From: Fodinicurvata fenggangensis DSM 21160
GTDB lineage: Bacteria; Pseudomonadota; Alphaproteobacteria; Kiloniellales; DSM-21159
Length of the DNA stretch: 64,000 bases
Assembly (NCBI RefSeq): GCF_000686045.1
Contig: NZ_JMLV01000001.1
Location: 558,001 to 622,000 of the forward strand
Direction of reading: 5' to 3'
Positions 28,434 through 38,921 of this stretch are shown piece after piece. The notes below the pieces were generated by a model. The model was given only the letters and a program-made list of their open reading frames with translations. It made no database searches and was not told where the DNA came from. Made by a program: the position numbers and the translations under genes. Positions within the stretch are counted from its first letter, which is position 1. The number at the start of each line of letters is the position of its first letter.

Positions 28434-31298
28434 ATGTCCGCAGAATTCACCGGTCCCAAAATCGAGGTGCGCGGCGCCCGCGAGCACAACCTCCGCAATG
28501 TGAACGTGGATCTGCCGCGCGATAGCCTCGTGGTCATCACGGGGCTTTCCGGTTCGGGCAAGTCATCCCTGGCGTTCGACACGATCTATGCGGAAGGCCA
28601 GCGGCGTTACGTGGAATCCCTTTCCGCCTATGCACGTCAGTTCCTGGAACTGATGCAGAAGCCTGACGTGGATTCCATCGAGGGGCTTTCGCCTGCCATC
28701 TCGATCGAGCAAAAGACCACATCCAAGAATCCGCGTTCTACCGTCGGCACCGTCACCGAAATCTACGACTATCTGCGCCTGCTTTTTGCGCGCACAGGCA
28801 TCCCCTATTCCCCGGCCACTGGTCTACCCATCGAAAGCCAGACTGTCAGTCAGATGGTCGATCGGGTCATGGCCATGCCAGAGGGCACCCGGCTCTACCT
28901 GCTGGCCCCCATCGTACGGGGCCGCAAGGGAGAGTACCGCAAGGAACTCCAGGAACTGCAGAAAAAGGGGTTCCAGCGCGTCAAGATCAATGGCGAGATC
29001 CACGAAATCGAGGATGCGCCAAGTCTCAACAAGAAGCAGAAGCACGACATCGAGGTCGTGGTCGACAGGCTGGTGGTACGCGAAGGTCTTGAAAGCCGCC
29101 TGGCGGATTCCTTCGAGACGGCGCTGAATCTGGCTGATGGTCTGGCCTTTACGGAGGATGCGGACAGCGCGGAACGGCAAACCTTCTCGGCACGCTTCGC
29201 CTGCCCCGTATCAGGCTTCACCATCGACGAGATCGAGCCCAGGCTGTTTTCCTTCAACAACCCCTTTGGCGCCTGCCCGGCATGCGACGGGCTGGGCAAA
29301 ATGTCCTTTGTTGATGCAGATCTTGTGATCGCGGACCCGTCGAAAAGCCTGTTGCGCGGAGCCGTTGCCCCCTGGGCCAATTCCTCGTCCCCCTATTACC
29401 AGCAGACATTGGAAAGCCTGGCACGCCACCTGAATGTTGCCGTGACCGCACCTTGGCACGAACTGCCAGAGGACGCGCGTACCGCCATTCTTTTCGGTAC
29501 GGGCAAGGAACCCGTACGCATGAAGTACGATGATGGCCTGCGCAGCTACGAAACCAACAAGCCCTTCGAAGGAGTCGTGCCCAACCTGGAGCGCCGTTGG
29601 CGCGAAACCGACAGCGATTGGGTTCGCGATGAAATCGAACGCTACCGTGCCAGCCATCCCTGCGAGGCCTGTGGCGGCTATCGCCTGAAACCCGAAGCCC
29701 TGGCCGTGAAGATCGATGGTCATCACATAGGCGAGGTGGCGGACTTCTCCATTGGAGAGGCCTTCGAATGGTTCCGGGATCTCGAAAGCCGGATGACAGG
29801 CAAGCAAAGTGAAATTGCCCAACGCATCCTGAAGGAGATACGCGAGCGCCTGAATTTCCTGCACGACGTCGGCCTGACTTACCTGACTCTCTCGCGGGCT
29901 TCTGCCACGCTTTCGGGAGGCGAAAGCCAGCGCATCCGCCTGGCTTCACAGATCGGCTCTGGCCTGACGGGCGTCCTCTATGTACTGGATGAGCCATCGA
30001 TCGGCCTGCATCAGCGCGACAATGCCCGTCTGCTGGACACCCTGAAACGGCTGCGTGACCTGGGCAACACGGTCATCGTGGTGGAGCACGACGAGGATGC
30101 CATTCGCAGCGCGGATTATCTGGTCGACATGGGACCGGGAGCCGGAACGCACGGTGGCCGGGTCGTAGCCGCCGGCCTGCCCGAAGACATCATGCAATCC
30201 AGCGACAGCCTGACTGGGCAGTACCTGACGGGCGTGCGCCAGATAATCGTTCCTGCCAAACGCCGTAAAGGACACAAGGGGCAGAAGGTTTCCCTGCGTG
30301 GTGCAAGTGGACACAACCTAAAGAACGTGAACGCCGAGATACCACTGGGAACGCTGACCTGCATCACCGGGGTTTCCGGCAGCGGTAAATCCACGCTGAC
30401 CATTGATACCCTCTACAAGTCCCTGGCCCGACGCCTGAATGGCAGCAAGGAACAACCAGCGCCACATGAAGCCATCGAAGGCCTGGAGTTCCTGGACAAG
30501 GTCATCGACATCGACCAGTCCCCCATCGGCCGCACACCGCGCTCCAACCCGGCAACCTACACCGGAGCCTTCACGCCAATTCGTGAATGGTTTTCTGGCC
30601 TGCCCGAGGCCCAGGCACGCGGCTACAAACCCGGGCGCTTTTCCTTCAACGTGAAGGGCGGGCGCTGCGAAGCTTGCCAGGGTGATGGGGTTATCAAGAT
30701 CGAAATGCATTTCCTGCCTGACGTCTTCGTGGAATGCGATGTCTGCAAGGGCAAGCGCTACAACCGAGAAACGCTCGAGGTCAGATTCCGCGGCAAGTCT
30801 ATTGCCGATGTCCTGGACATGACTGTCGAAGAGGCGCGCGACTTCTTCCAGGCCGTACCCTCGATCCGTGTCAAGATGGAAACGCTGGAAAAGGTCGGGC
30901 TCGGCTACATCAAGGTTGGACAGGCAGCAACCACCCTTTCAGGGGGGGAGGCCCAGCGCGTAAAACTGTCCCGGGAGCTCGCCAAGCGTTCGACAGGCAA
31001 GACCCTCTATATCCTGGACGAGCCGACCACAGGCCTCCACTTCGAGGATGTCCGCCACCTCCTACAGGTTCTGCACACCCTGGTGGACAACGGCAACACC
31101 GTGGTCGTCATCGAGCATAACCTGGAAGTGATCAAGACGGCCGACTGGCTGCTGGACCTGGGACCGGAAGGTGGCGACGGCGGTGGACGCATCATTGCCG
31201 AGGGCACACCCGAAGATGTGGCCCAGACACACGGCAGCTTCACGGGCGCGTATCTACAAGCCTACCTGCCGGCACTCAAGGACCTCAAGCGCGCCTGA
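28434..31298 (+). CDS. uvrA: Excinuclease ABC subunit UvrA
   Basis: A 954-residue damage-recognition ATPase of nucleotide excision repair. Two ABC modules are visible: Walker [11 protein letters not shown] with Lys43, then [10 protein letters not shown]; each module has an LSGGE signature ([12 protein letters not shown] and [12 protein letters not shown]). Zinc-binding Cys pairs lie in [14 protein letters not shown] and [16 protein letters not shown]. The ATG at 28434 is chosen because the protein starts [20 protein letters not shown] as in relatives; the frame is open upstream but overlaps ssb. No good ribosome site is visible. Confidence 0.97.
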   Translation: MSAEFTGPKIEVRGAREHNLRNVNVDLPRDSLVVITGLSGSGKSSLAFDTIYAEGQRRYVESLSAYARQFLELMQKPDVDSIEGLSPAISIEQKTTSKNPRSTVGTVTEIYDYLRLLFARTGIPYSPATGLPIESQTVSQMVDRVMAMPEGTRLYLLAPIVRGRKGEYRKELQELQKKGFQRVKINGEIHEIEDAPSLNKKQKHDIEVVVDRLVVREGLESRLADSFETALNLADGLAFTEDADSAERQTFSARFACPVSGFTIDEIEPRLFSFNNPFGACPACDGLGKMSFVDADLVIADPSKSLLRGAVAPWANSSSPYYQQTLESLARHLNVAVTAPWHELPEDARTAILFGTGKEPVRMKYDDGLRSYETNKPFEGVVPNLERRWRETDSDWVRDEIERYRASHPCEACGGYRLKPEALAVKIDGHHIGEVADFSIGEAFEWFRDLESRMTGKQSEIAQRILKEIRERLNFLHDVGLTYLTLSRASATLSGGESQRIRLASQIGSGLTGVLYVLDEPSIGLHQRDNARLLDTLKRLRDLGNTVIVVEHDEDAIRSADYLVDMGPGAGTHGGRVVAAGLPEDIMQSSDSLTGQYLTGVRQIIVPAKRRKGHKGQKVSLRGASGHNLKNVNAEIPLGTLTCITGVSGSGKSTLTIDTLYKSLARRLNGSKEQPAPHEAIEGLEFLDKVIDIDQSPIGRTPRSNPATYTGAFTPIREWFSGLPEAQARGYKPGRFSFNVKGGRCEACQGDGVIKIEMHFLPDVFVECDVCKGKRYNRETLEVRFRGKSIADVLDMTVEEARDFFQAVPSIRVKMETLEKVGLGYIKVGQAATTLSGGEAQRVKLSRELAKRSTGKTLYILDEPTTGLHFEDVRHLLQVLHTLVDNGNTVVVIEHNLEVIKTADWLLDLGPEGGDGGGRIIAEGTPEDVAQTHGSFTGAYLQAYLPALKDLKRA

Positions 31299-31303
31299 GC
31301 TTC

Positions 31304-32344
31304 TCAGAACGGCACACGAACCGACAGAGCGACCGACCCAAAACTGTCCCAAACGTCCCGGTTCCGGATCTGGGGCGAACGATAGACCTGCGTATAGGTC
31401 AATCGCATAGGACCATAGGTAAGTGCCACCCCGCCCTGGACTTCTGCATTGAACCAGCGGCGGCTTACAGAGGGGCTGTCCCGGAAGGTGTTTCCATCCA
31501 GGAAAATGTCCCTTGCAACACCTCTGCCTTCGACACCTGCAAAGAAATAGCCGCTCAAACGGTCGTTCAGCTTGAAATAACTGGAGCCGGGCAGACTGGG
31601 ACGAATTCGCGGGGCCCCGAAATCATCCTCGAGGTCGAAACCTATGCGCATCGAAGCGCCAGCGGAGCCATAGGTCATGACATTGCCTAGTGCAACGCCC
31701 GCGTGCGGCATCAGATCGATCCCGAACCGCCCCTCCGGATCGGGCTTATAGTGGAATTGCCGCCACTTGCGTTCATAACTGAGGATGAATCCGGGCTCGT
31801 TATGCAATTGGTTATCCCACCCCTTGGCGGTGGGGATATCGAGAATCCTGTGTGTGGTGTTCTGTACTTCCCGTCCCAGTGCGGCCGGCCCGACCATTCC
31901 GACATCCAGGGCAAGCGATTGGAACAACCCATAGTTTTCGTCATAGGCGATTGCACCCAAGCTGCCATACAGCCAGCCGGCGTAAGGTCTGTCGTTATCG
32001 ATCAGATCTCGTTCCTGGGTATCGCTGGGAGTGAAGATGCTTTGCCCGAAGGACAGGCTGTAACGAAGACGGTCGCCATAACTCAGGAAGGGAATGGCCT
32101 CGATCAGGTTCCGGGCCCAATGGCTGCCCTGCTTCTCATCGGAGAGGTATTCAAACACGAAGCCACTGGTATAGTCGCGATCCGTTCCGGAGACGGAATC
32201 GTTTTCCAGTTGAAAGGTTAAGGTCCCCTTCTCACGGTGGTCCTTTTTCTCCTGCGGCGACTGCTCATCCTGTCCCAGGGCAGGCAGGGAGAAACACGAC
32301 AGAAGCAATCCCGCTGCCCCACTTATAGCCAGTCTGTAATTCAC
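31304..32344 (-). CDS. LpxR-like outer-membrane lipid A deacylase
   Basis: A 346-residue outer-membrane protein with a signal peptide ending near ALGQD. The family signature is present: FQLENDSVSGTDRDYTSG (Asn/Asp/Thr active-site and calcium residues), RPYAGWLYGSLG, and a conserved His in NTTHRILDIPTAKGWDNQL, followed by alternating beta-barrel strands ending in Phe (VALSVRVPF). LpxR removes the 3'-acyloxyacyl group of lipid A in some pathogens; the activity here is inferred. The start is GTG with AAGGA 11 bases upstream. It converges with uvrA, 5 bp apart. Confidence 0.82.
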   Translation of the reverse strand: MNYRLAISGAAGLLLSCFSLPALGQDEQSPQEKKDHREKGTLTFQLENDSVSGTDRDYTSGFVFEYLSDEKQGSHWARNLIEAIPFLSYGDRLRYSLSFGQSIFTPSDTQERDLIDNDRPYAGWLYGSLGAIAYDENYGLFQSLALDVGMVGPAALGREVQNTTHRILDIPTAKGWDNQLHNEPGFILSYERKWRQFHYKPDPEGRFGIDLMPHAGVALGNVMTYGSAGASMRIGFDLEDDFGAPRIRPSLPGSSYFKLNDRLSGYFFAGVEGRGVARDIFLDGNTFRDSPSVSRRWFNAEVQGGVALTYGPMRLTYTQVYRSPQIRNRDVWDSFGSVALSVRVPF

Positions 32345-32527
32345 GACGGGAAAGTCCTTTAGTGTAATTCCAAGTAAGCTGCGACTTCAGCAATAGATAA
32401 AAATCTACGTAACGGCAAGAAAACAGGCTATGACAAAAGTTGCATGATTTCTGGTCATCGGATCATGCGTTGCAGCAGGCGACTTCGCTAAAGGGCTGCT
32501 TTCTCTCAGGCACCACTGGCCACGCAT

Positions 32528-34012
32528 CTACTGGGATTGATTGGCTGTTCCCTCCCAATAGGGCGCCAAATCCTGGCGCATGGCCTCGAATATCTCTGCG
32601 CGCGGAATCGGTTGGCCGGGCGCACCGTTCACCAGGAAGGCAAAGGCTCCCCATCCGCCATCCCGAAAGCGCAGATAGCCAGCCAAACTGGTAACCGTCA
32701 CGGGCTCGCTGAGGCCACCCGTTTTCACTGCCAATCGCCTCAGCCAATCCGGATCCCGCTTCTTGAGGCTGCTGCCAGCCGTATGATCAGGCACGGTCAA
32801 GCTGCTTAGGAAAGCGGGAAAAAGCCCCGGTTTCTGGCGATAGTAATGATCCAGGACGGCTATCAATGCGCCGGCCGAGAGACGATTGTCCGTGTCCAGG
32901 CCACTGCCATCGAACAAGCGTATGCCAGAAAAGGAGTCGGGGAAGAGTGTACCGGAGCTTTCTGCCAGATGGCCGGCATAGACCTGGAGCCTTTGCGCGG
33001 CTTCTGCCACTGACAGCGGCGGCCTGCCGCCCTTATCCACATCGAGGTTCAGCAGCAGGACATCGGACATGTAGTTGTTGCTATACCGCATCATCCCCGC
33101 CAAGGACGAATCCAACCTGTCTCCACTATGTCTGACCAGTTGTACGGCACTCTTCGGCGGAGGTTCGTGCGTGACCCGGACCGTTCCCTGAATCGAAATG
33201 CCCTGTTCCTCCAGGAAAGCCTGAAACAGCAATCCAGTCTGCAGGTCGGGATTTCCGGCAGAACGGTACAACATACGTCCATCCCGCCCTGGTGCCAGGC
33301 TACCGGACAGTTCGATGACGTCCCGTCCACCGGATAAGGTTGCGCGTCGGGCAGCGAGGTATCCGCCCCGCTCGCTTGCCACATGGCCCTTGAGTTCGAC
33401 TTCAGGCAGATCAAAGGGATACAATCTGGTTCGAACAGTCCCGTCCTGATGCTCGACGGTAATGCTCCAGCTGGCATAGTTGCTGCCAGCAGAAGAAAGC
33501 GGCGCATCATAGGCATTGCGCGAAGCCTGCCTAGCCTCGCAACGATCCTGGACATTGCAGGCCACCAAACCAAAGCGTGACGCATTCACAACCAGATCGC
33601 CTTCTATGCGCCTGAGTCCCTTCCGGGAGAGTGCGCGCGCCATCTTCCAGAAGTCCTCATCGGTCAGCGCGGGATCTCCACCTCCCAGCAGGACCAGATT
33701 TTCAACGCTTCCGTTCCGCAGGGGGCTGGAGCCAAGAAGCCGGGTTTCGAAACGATGATCGGGCCCCCAGGTTTCAAGCGCCAGACCTGCGGTGAACAGC
33801 TTCGTAACCGAGGCCGGAATCAAGCTGCGATCTGCAGAGTTTTCCGCCAACACCTGCCTTGTCTGCAAATCAACGATCGCTGCAGAAAAGGAGGCACCTT
33901 TCTGTTGCTGTAAGGCCTTCATTGCCGAGAATGGCTCGGCGCCTACAGGCAGACAGTACAAAGCAACCAACAGGAAGCCTATCATTGTCCTGGATAACAG
34001 TTTGACTGCCAT
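32528..34012 (-). CDS. dacB: D-alanyl-D-alanine carboxypeptidase/endopeptidase (PBP4)
   Basis: A 494-residue class C penicillin-binding protein acting in the periplasm on peptidoglycan stem peptides. The N terminus is a signal peptide ([20 protein letters not shown] onward). The active-site motifs are SVTK (SxxK, in [13 protein letters not shown]), SNN (SxN, in [11 protein letters not shown]) and KTG (AVKTGGLSE). The ATG at 34012 places the signal peptide at the start and has AGAGAGG upstream; an earlier ATG at 34075 would add a non-signal segment. It is divergent from trmFO with 65 bp between. Confidence 0.93.
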   Translation of the reverse strand: MAVKLLSRTMIGFLLVALYCLPVGAEPFSAMKALQQQKGASFSAAIVDLQTRQVLAENSADRSLIPASVTKLFTAGLALETWGPDHRFETRLLGSSPLRNGSVENLVLLGGGDPALTDEDFWKMARALSRKGLRRIEGDLVVNASRFGLVACNVQDRCEARQASRNAYDAPLSSAGSNYASWSITVEHQDGTVRTRLYPFDLPEVELKGHVASERGGYLAARRATLSGGRDVIELSGSLAPGRDGRMLYRSAGNPDLQTGLLFQAFLEEQGISIQGTVRVTHEPPPKSAVQLVRHSGDRLDSSLAGMMRYSNNYMSDVLLLNLDVDKGGRPPLSVAEAAQRLQVYAGHLAESSGTLFPDSFSGIRLFDGSGLDTDNRLSAGALIAVLDHYYRQKPGLFPAFLSSLTVPDHTAGSSLKKRDPDWLRRLAVKTGGLSEPVTVTSLAGYLRFRDGGWGAFAFLVNGAPGQPIPRAEIFEAMRQDLAPYWEGTANQSQ

Positions 34013-34077
34013 GTTCCGGGTTGCCTCTCTGCACTGCTCGCATTGTATCAAGCCTGCAGCTTCGCTATGTGTCATGC

Positions 34078-35433
34078 ATGAGTAAAGAACAAGTCCATAT
34101 CATAGGCGGCGGCCTGGCTGGCAGTGAAGCAGCCTGGCAATTGGCGCAAGCTGGCGTTCCGGTCTTGCTTCACGAGATGCGCCCAATCTGCAAGACCGAA
34201 GCGCACCAGACGGACTCATTGGCCGAACTGGTGTGTTCGAATTCCTTTCGCTCCGATGATGCAATGAACAATGCCGTTGGCCTGCTGCATGAGGAAATGC
34301 GCCGCTGCAATTCCCTCATACTTGCCATGGGGGACCGCAACCGCCTGCCGGCTGGGGGCGCGTTGGCCGTAGACCGGCACGGGTTTTCAGCCGATGTCAC
34401 CGCTGCGCTCGAAGCCGAACCGCTGATCGAGATCGACCGGAACGAGGTAGCAGGCCTGCCACCCGAAAGCTGGAGCCAGGTGATCGTGGCAACCGGTCCG
34501 CTCACCTCCAGTGCTCTTGCGGAAGGCATTCGCGATCTCAGCGACATGGAATCGCTAGCTTTCTTCGATGCGATCGCGCCGATTGTCTACAAGGAGTCCA
34601 TCGATTTCTCCAAGGCGTGGTTCCAGTCGCGCTATGACAAGGGCGACGGCAGTGACTACATCAACTGTCCTCTGAATGAAGCGGAATACGAGCGTTTCAT
34701 TACAGCCCTGTTGGAAGGTGAAAAGACCGCCTTCAAGGAGTGGGAGAAAGACACTCCCTATTTCGAAGCCTGTCTGCCCATCGAGGTAATGGCCGAACGT
34801 GGGGCCGAAACTCTGCGCTATGGTCCGATGAAGCCGGTTGGATTGCACGACCCTCACAGGGAGGAGCCACCTTATGCAGTGGTTCAACTGCGTCAGGATA
34901 ATGCCCTGGGAACACTTTATAATATCGTCGGTTTCCAGACCAAGCTGAAGTATGGCGCCCAGGCCGAGATCTTCCGCATGATCCCGGGTCTGGAGAATGC
35001 CGAATTCGCCCGACTGGGCGGAATCCATCGCAATACCTTCATCAACTCTCCGCGCCTGCTGGATGGAACCCTGCGTCACAGAAAGGCGCCTCACTTGCGC
35101 TTTGCCGGTCAGATAACCGGAGTGGAAGGCTATGTGGAATCAGCGGCCATCGGTCTGCTGGCCGGTCGTTTCGCAGCTTCGGAACAGAATGGCGATGAAA
35201 TATCCCTGCCGCCACGCCCTACGGCGCTGGGCAGCTTACTGGCACATATCACCGGGGATGCCGAAGCGGAAACCTTCCAGCCAATGAACATAAACTTCGG
35301 TCTGTTGCCGCTCGCGCCGGCAGCGGCCAATGGCAAGAAGCTGCGCAAGAAGGACCGCAAACCCGCCATGGCAGAACGCGCCCTCAAGGAACTCGATGCC
35401 TGGCTTGGAAAGACCCGCGCTGCTGCCGAGTAA
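34078..35433 (+). CDS. trmFO: Methylenetetrahydrofolate--tRNA-(uracil-5-)-methyltransferase TrmFO
   Basis: A 451-residue folate- and FAD-dependent enzyme that makes m5U54 in the tRNA T loop using methylenetetrahydrofolate. The FAD-binding [15 protein letters not shown] begins at residue 6, and the family segments [10 protein letters not shown] (conserved Cys), [12 protein letters not shown] and [15 protein letters not shown] are present. The ATG at 34078 gives the expected N terminus. The stop is 3 bp from the end of the convergent NDUFAF6-like gene. Confidence 0.96.
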   Translation: MSKEQVHIIGGGLAGSEAAWQLAQAGVPVLLHEMRPICKTEAHQTDSLAELVCSNSFRSDDAMNNAVGLLHEEMRRCNSLILAMGDRNRLPAGGALAVDRHGFSADVTAALEAEPLIEIDRNEVAGLPPESWSQVIVATGPLTSSALAEGIRDLSDMESLAFFDAIAPIVYKESIDFSKAWFQSRYDKGDGSDYINCPLNEAEYERFITALLEGEKTAFKEWEKDTPYFEACLPIEVMAERGAETLRYGPMKPVGLHDPHREEPPYAVVQLRQDNALGTLYNIVGFQTKLKYGAQAEIFRMIPGLENAEFARLGGIHRNTFINSPRLLDGTLRHRKAPHLRFAGQITGVEGYVESAAIGLLAGRFAASEQNGDEISLPPRPTALGSLLAHITGDAEAETFQPMNINFGLLPLAPAAANGKKLRKKDRKPAMAERALKELDAWLGKTRAAAE

Positions 35434-35436
35434 CGT

Positions 35437-36288
35437 TCAGAAACGGCCCCGCCAAGCGTTCCAACTCACCTTCCAGGCGCCTCTTCCCTCCAGGCGCGCT
35501 AGGCGCGGATTGAAGGGATCGTAGGCTGCGCGCTCCAATGCCTTCAGATGAAGGTCGTTCAGACCGGCAATGAGAAAGGGTGCACGACGGTGGCTTTTTA
35601 TGCTGCGCGCAAGGTCACGCGCTTCCGACAGGTGCTCTTCCGCCCGTCTCGCCAGGCGCATCGCAACACCGGAAACCTGATCAGAGCCTCTCAACTCGAA
35701 AAGGTCGCTACGCTCTACGCCCGCCACCTCCATGTGGTCTTCCGGAAGATAGAGCCGCTTCTGCCGTGCGTGGAAGGGTACGGCTCTTATAAGGCCGGTT
35801 AAGGCCCATGCAATCCCCACATGACGGGCAACCTTGCGTTCATGCTCGTCCGGTAGCGCCCCAAGCGCCGCCAATGCAATGCAGAGCAACTCCGCAGATG
35901 TGGCGTCGGCATAATCTTCAAGCTCGCCAAGATTGGCCGGGGGGGCCGGATCCAGATCGAAGGACCTGGCATCCAGGATGCGCTCGAAGGACTGTGAGAC
36001 CCCTTTCAGGTTCTCCCTGCCCGTTTCCAGTGCCTGTAGCACGGGATGCGCGCGTGTATTCCCCTTCCAAAGTTCCGAAAGACCTTCACTCCACCACTGT
36101 AGCCGAATTTCTCCAAGCGTGGCCTCGCTGACCGTCTCGGCTGTCTTGGCAACCTCGAGGTTCCAGGCATAGACAGCGGCAAGCAAGTTGCGTTGCTCTG
36201 TGTTGCAGAAGAGAGTCGTCAGGTAGCGGGCGTGGTCTTGTCGACGCACTCTTTCCAGGCAATAGCTTGTGGCACTCTGGCTTTCCAT
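35437..36288 (-). CDS. Squalene/phytoene synthase-like protein of the NDUFAF6 type
   Basis: A 283-residue protein with the all-alpha trans-isoprenyl synthase fold, but the first Asp-rich motif (DxxxD) is replaced by AWNLEVAKTAETVSE and the second site reads LEDYADATSAELL. It is therefore unlikely to be a prenyl synthase. The pattern matches mitochondrial NDUFAF6, a complex I assembly factor (AFNVELA..VSE..IGLMRMQFW versus AWNLEVA..VSE..LGEIRLQWW, from memory). The NDUFAF3-like gene and secDF lie about 1.3 kb away, which supports a membrane-assembly role (inference). Confidence 0.82.
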   Translation of the reverse strand: MESQSATSYCLERVRRQDHARYLTTLFCNTEQRNLLAAVYAWNLEVAKTAETVSEATLGEIRLQWWSEGLSELWKGNTRAHPVLQALETGRENLKGVSQSFERILDARSFDLDPAPPANLGELEDYADATSAELLCIALAALGALPDEHERKVARHVGIAWALTGLIRAVPFHARQKRLYLPEDHMEVAGVERSDLFELRGSDQVSGVAMRLARRAEEHLSEARDLARSIKSHRRAPFLIAGLNDLHLKALERAAYDPFNPRLARLEGRGAWKVSWNAWRGRF

Positions 36289-36502
36289 GGACGCGGTCTA
36301 TCATGCTGCCCACAGTGCTTCCAGCCTTGTACAACCCCATAGGACAATTGGAAATTTTCTGCCGATTACAGCTTGCCCAAGTCGCTGCATCTGTTCACAT
36401 TCGCTCAAGAATACCTATCTGTATTGGATAAGGGTCATCACACACCGGGGCCGACAGGGATCGGGTCGGTTATTCACGTTCTATAAAATAAGGAGAGACT
36501 CA

Positions 36503-37102
36503 ATGGCTTTCGAGCTTCCAAAACTGCCATATGCCCAGGATGCCCTTGAACCCTATTACTCCGAGCGCACACTCAGCTTCCACCATGGCAAGCATCATCA
36601 GGCCTATGTGACGAAGACCAATGATCTGGTTTCCGGGACCGAACTCGAAGGTAAATCGATCGAGGACGTCATCAGGGCCGCCAAGTCATCGAACAACACG
36701 ACTCTCTTCAATCAGTCGGCCCAGGTCTGGAACCACACCTTCTTCTGGCACAGCATGAAGCCTGGTGGCGGTGGCAAGCCGACGGGCGATGTTGCTTCCA
36801 AGATTGACGAGGCCTATGGCTCCCACGACAAGTTCGTCGAGGAGTACAAGGCAAAGGCTGCAGGAAACTTCGGCAGCGGCTGGACTTGGCTGGTGCTGGA
36901 AGGCGGAAAGGTGAAAATCGTCAATACGGACGATGCCGACACGCCACTGGTCAATGACGGCCAAACGCCCCTGCTGACAATCGACGTTTGGGAACACGCC
37001 TATTATCTGGACTACCAGAACCGCCGTCCCGATTTCGTTCAGGCCTTCTTTGATCACCTTGTGAACTGGGACTTCGTGAACGAGAACCTTTCGAAGGCCT
37101 GA
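36503..37102 (+). CDS. sodB: Superoxide dismutase, iron type
   Basis: A 199-residue Fe/Mn-family dismutase converting superoxide to oxygen and peroxide. Metal ligands are His in LSFHHGKHHQAY, His in QVWNHTFFWHS, and Asp/His in DVWEHAYYLDYQ. The AQVWNH context places the outer-sphere Gln as in Fe-type enzymes. The ATG at 36503 has an AGGAGA ribosome site; the longer frame upstream is not coding. A TATAAA lies just before the ribosome site, too close for a normal -10. The gene is single and ends at a strong terminator. Confidence 0.97.
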   Translation: MAFELPKLPYAQDALEPYYSERTLSFHHGKHHQAYVTKTNDLVSGTELEGKSIEDVIRAAKSSNNTTLFNQSAQVWNHTFFWHSMKPGGGGKPTGDVASKIDEAYGSHDKFVEEYKAKAAGNFGSGWTWLVLEGGKVKIVNTDDADTPLVNDGQTPLLTIDVWEHAYYLDYQNRRPDFVQAFFDHLVNWDFVNENLSKA

Positions 37103-37118
37103 GGCACGTAACTTTCTG

Positions 37119-37151
37119 AAAAAGGGCTGCCTGTGGAGGCAGCCCTTTTTC
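37119..37151 (+). terminator. Intrinsic terminator after sodB
   Basis: A perfect 12-bp stem, AAAGGGCTGCCT (37121-37132) with AGGCAGCCCTTT (37137-37148), has a GTGG loop and ends in a T tract. Confidence 0.93.
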
Positions 37152-37271
37152 TATGCCGGGAAATCATCCACCAGACAGACACAGGAAGAACTCTTGTAAC
37201 CTGTGGCTCCCGGGTAGTATTTCCTTGCAACTGGCGCTTATCATTTGAACGACCTTCGACGGAGAAGCCTT

Positions 37272-37493
37272 TTGCGAGCCATCAAGATTGTTGCCATTGC
37301 CCTGATCATTGCAGGAGTGATTACGCTGGTCCTCCCCTACATTCCCTTTACCGAGGAAAAAGAGGTCCTGGATGTAGGCCCCATCACGGCAACAGCCGAA
37401 GATGAAGAGCGTATCCAGATTTCTCCATTCATTGGGTTTGGTTTGCTGGTGGTTGGCTCGGTCCTGCTGATCTTTGACCGGACCAAGCAATAG
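37272..37493 (+). CDS. Small two-helix membrane protein (DUF3185-like)
   Basis: A 73-residue protein with two hydrophobic helices (IVAIALIIAGVITLVL and FIGFGLLVVGSVLLIF) joined by a short polar loop, EEKEVLDVGPITATAEDEE. The loop pattern resembles small DUF3185-type membrane proteins of unknown function. The TTG at 37272 is preferred because GGAG lies seven bases upstream; another TTG at 37245 would add nine residues. It sits alone between the sodB terminator and the convergent NDUFAF3-like gene. Confidence 0.65.
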   Translation: MRAIKIVAIALIIAGVITLVLPYIPFTEEKEVLDVGPITATAEDEERIQISPFIGFGLLVVGSVLLIFDRTKQ

Positions 37494-37551
37494 CCGGGCA
37501 AAAGGAACTTCGCTTAAGCCACCCACTGCGTTTTCCCTATCTCTGGCCGGG

Positions 37552-37926
37552 TCACTCGACAGCAATCAGGGCGGCTGCCACACGCCGCCCTTCAGCCTGC
37601 AAGACATTATAGGTTCGCGAGGCGGCCCCTGTATCCATGGGTTCGACCGCCACCCCCTTTTCCTTCAAAGCGGCGCGGAAATTGCGCGGAATCATGACGG
37701 TTTTGCGGCCGAGTCCCAATAACAGCAGTTCCACCTCGGACCGGTCAGTTACGTGATCTAGACTTTCAACGGACAACTCATCGCTGGATGACACCGCCCA
37801 GGCAATGGTCTGGTCCGGCAGGATCAGGATCGATCCCTCGTAACGATAGCCCGAAACACGAAAGCCCATGTCCCCATAGGCTTCGATCACCTGTCGTCCC
37901 TCAGGCACAAGCGGCGTAATATCCAT
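37552..37926 (-). CDS. Mth938/NDUFAF3-domain protein
   Basis: A 124-residue protein of the Mth938 (DUF498) fold, homologous to the mitochondrial complex I assembly factor NDUFAF3. The pattern GYGDMGFRVSGYRYEGSILI-like N-terminal part, ELLLLGLGRK in the centre and GVAVEPMDTGAASRTYNVL at the end is typical (the first residues here read AYGDMGF). Bacterial roles are not established. It starts 25 bp after secF on the same strand, so it is probably in the yajC-secD-secF transcript. This suggests a role in membrane-protein biogenesis (inference). Confidence 0.85.
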   Translation of the reverse strand: MDITPLVPEGRQVIEAYGDMGFRVSGYRYEGSILILPDQTIAWAVSSSDELSVESLDHVTDRSEVELLLLGLGRKTVMIPRNFRAALKEKGVAVEPMDTGAASRTYNVLQAEGRRVAAALIAVE

Positions 37927-37951
37927 GTCATGGCTCCTCTTTCAGGAGGAA

Positions 37952-38905
37952 TCAGACCTGCGGCACGCCGTCCTGGGCTTTCGTGCGGCCCTCTTCCTGC
38001 TTGTCGACCGGCTCGCTCTTGACGCCCATGTAATAAAGCAACGGCACAGCCACCCCGACACTGGAGAATGTGCCAATCACAATGCCCCAGATCAGGCCTG
38101 CTGTGAATCCGCGAATCACTTCACCTCCGAAGAAGTAGAGCGAGAACAGGGCCAACAGGGTTGTCAGCGAAGTCATCAAGGTTCTGGACAGCGTATCATT
38201 CAGGGCCTTGTTGAGAACCTCGCTGATCGGCAGCTTCTTGTACTTCCGTGCCGATTCCCTGACGCGGTCGAAAATAACGACGGTATCGTTGATTGAATAA
38301 CCGGCAATGGTCAGCACGGCGGCCAAGGTCGCCAGATTGAATTCGATCTGCGTAACGGTGAAAAAGCCGATCGTCGCAATCACGTCATGCACCAATGCCA
38401 GCAGAGCTGCCGCGGCAAACTGCCATTCGAAACGAAACCAGACGTATACCGCGATCCCCAGCAAGGCCAACAGGGTCGCAAGCGTTCCGGCTTCGCGGAG
38501 TTCTGCCCCGACCTTCGGGCCGACAAATTCAGTGCGTCGGTAATTGACGACCACATCGTCGATTTCAGACTTCACTCTCTCGATGGCTTCCTGCTGCGCT
38601 TCCGCATCTCCGTCCTGCCGCTGGATATTGATCAGGATGTCATTGGGGGCCCCAAATTCCTGCAGCGTCACTTCTCCTAGATCCAGGGCTCCGAGACGTG
38701 AGCGCAATTCCGGTAGATCCGCAGGACCGTCGGTTTCGATCTCGATCAAGGTCCCGCCCCTGAAATCGATACCGAAGTTCAGTCCAAACGCGGCAAGGCA
38801 AATGATCGATCCGGTCATGATCAAGGCCGCAACCGCCAACGTCACGCGGCGGGCGTTGAGAAACTTGATGCGCGAATTTTCGGGAAAGAAGCGTATGAGG
38901 GCCAT
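37952..38905 (-). CDS. secF: Protein translocase subunit SecF
   Basis: A 317-residue six-helix membrane protein that works with SecD to drive late steps of Sec export by proton flow. The N-terminal signature is NFGIDFRGGTLIEIE, then a periplasmic domain (about residues 55-135), and the TAAGYS-like motif appears as AAVLTIAGYSINDTVVIFDRVRE. It lies 16 bp downstream of secD, with the NDUFAF3-like gene following. Confidence 0.97.
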   Translation of the reverse strand: MALIRFFPENSRIKFLNARRVTLAVAALIMTGSIICLAAFGLNFGIDFRGGTLIEIETDGPADLPELRSRLGALDLGEVTLQEFGAPNDILINIQRQDGDAEAQQEAIERVKSEIDDVVVNYRRTEFVGPKVGAELREAGTLATLLALLGIAVYVWFRFEWQFAAAALLALVHDVIATIGFFTVTQIEFNLATLAAVLTIAGYSINDTVVIFDRVRESARKYKKLPISEVLNKALNDTLSRTLMTSLTTLLALFSLYFFGGEVIRGFTAGLIWGIVIGTFSSVGVAVPLLYYMGVKSEPVDKQEEGRTKAQDGVPQV

Positions 38906-38921
38906 TAAGAATATCGCTCTA

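Noticed and set aside
35437-36288. Annotation as phytoene or squalene synthase
   Set aside because: The Asp-rich catalytic motifs are missing and no carotenoid or hopanoid genes are nearby.
37245-37271. TTG at 37245 as start of the small membrane protein
   Set aside because: No ribosome site; the TTG at 37272 has GGAG at good spacing and begins just before the first helix.
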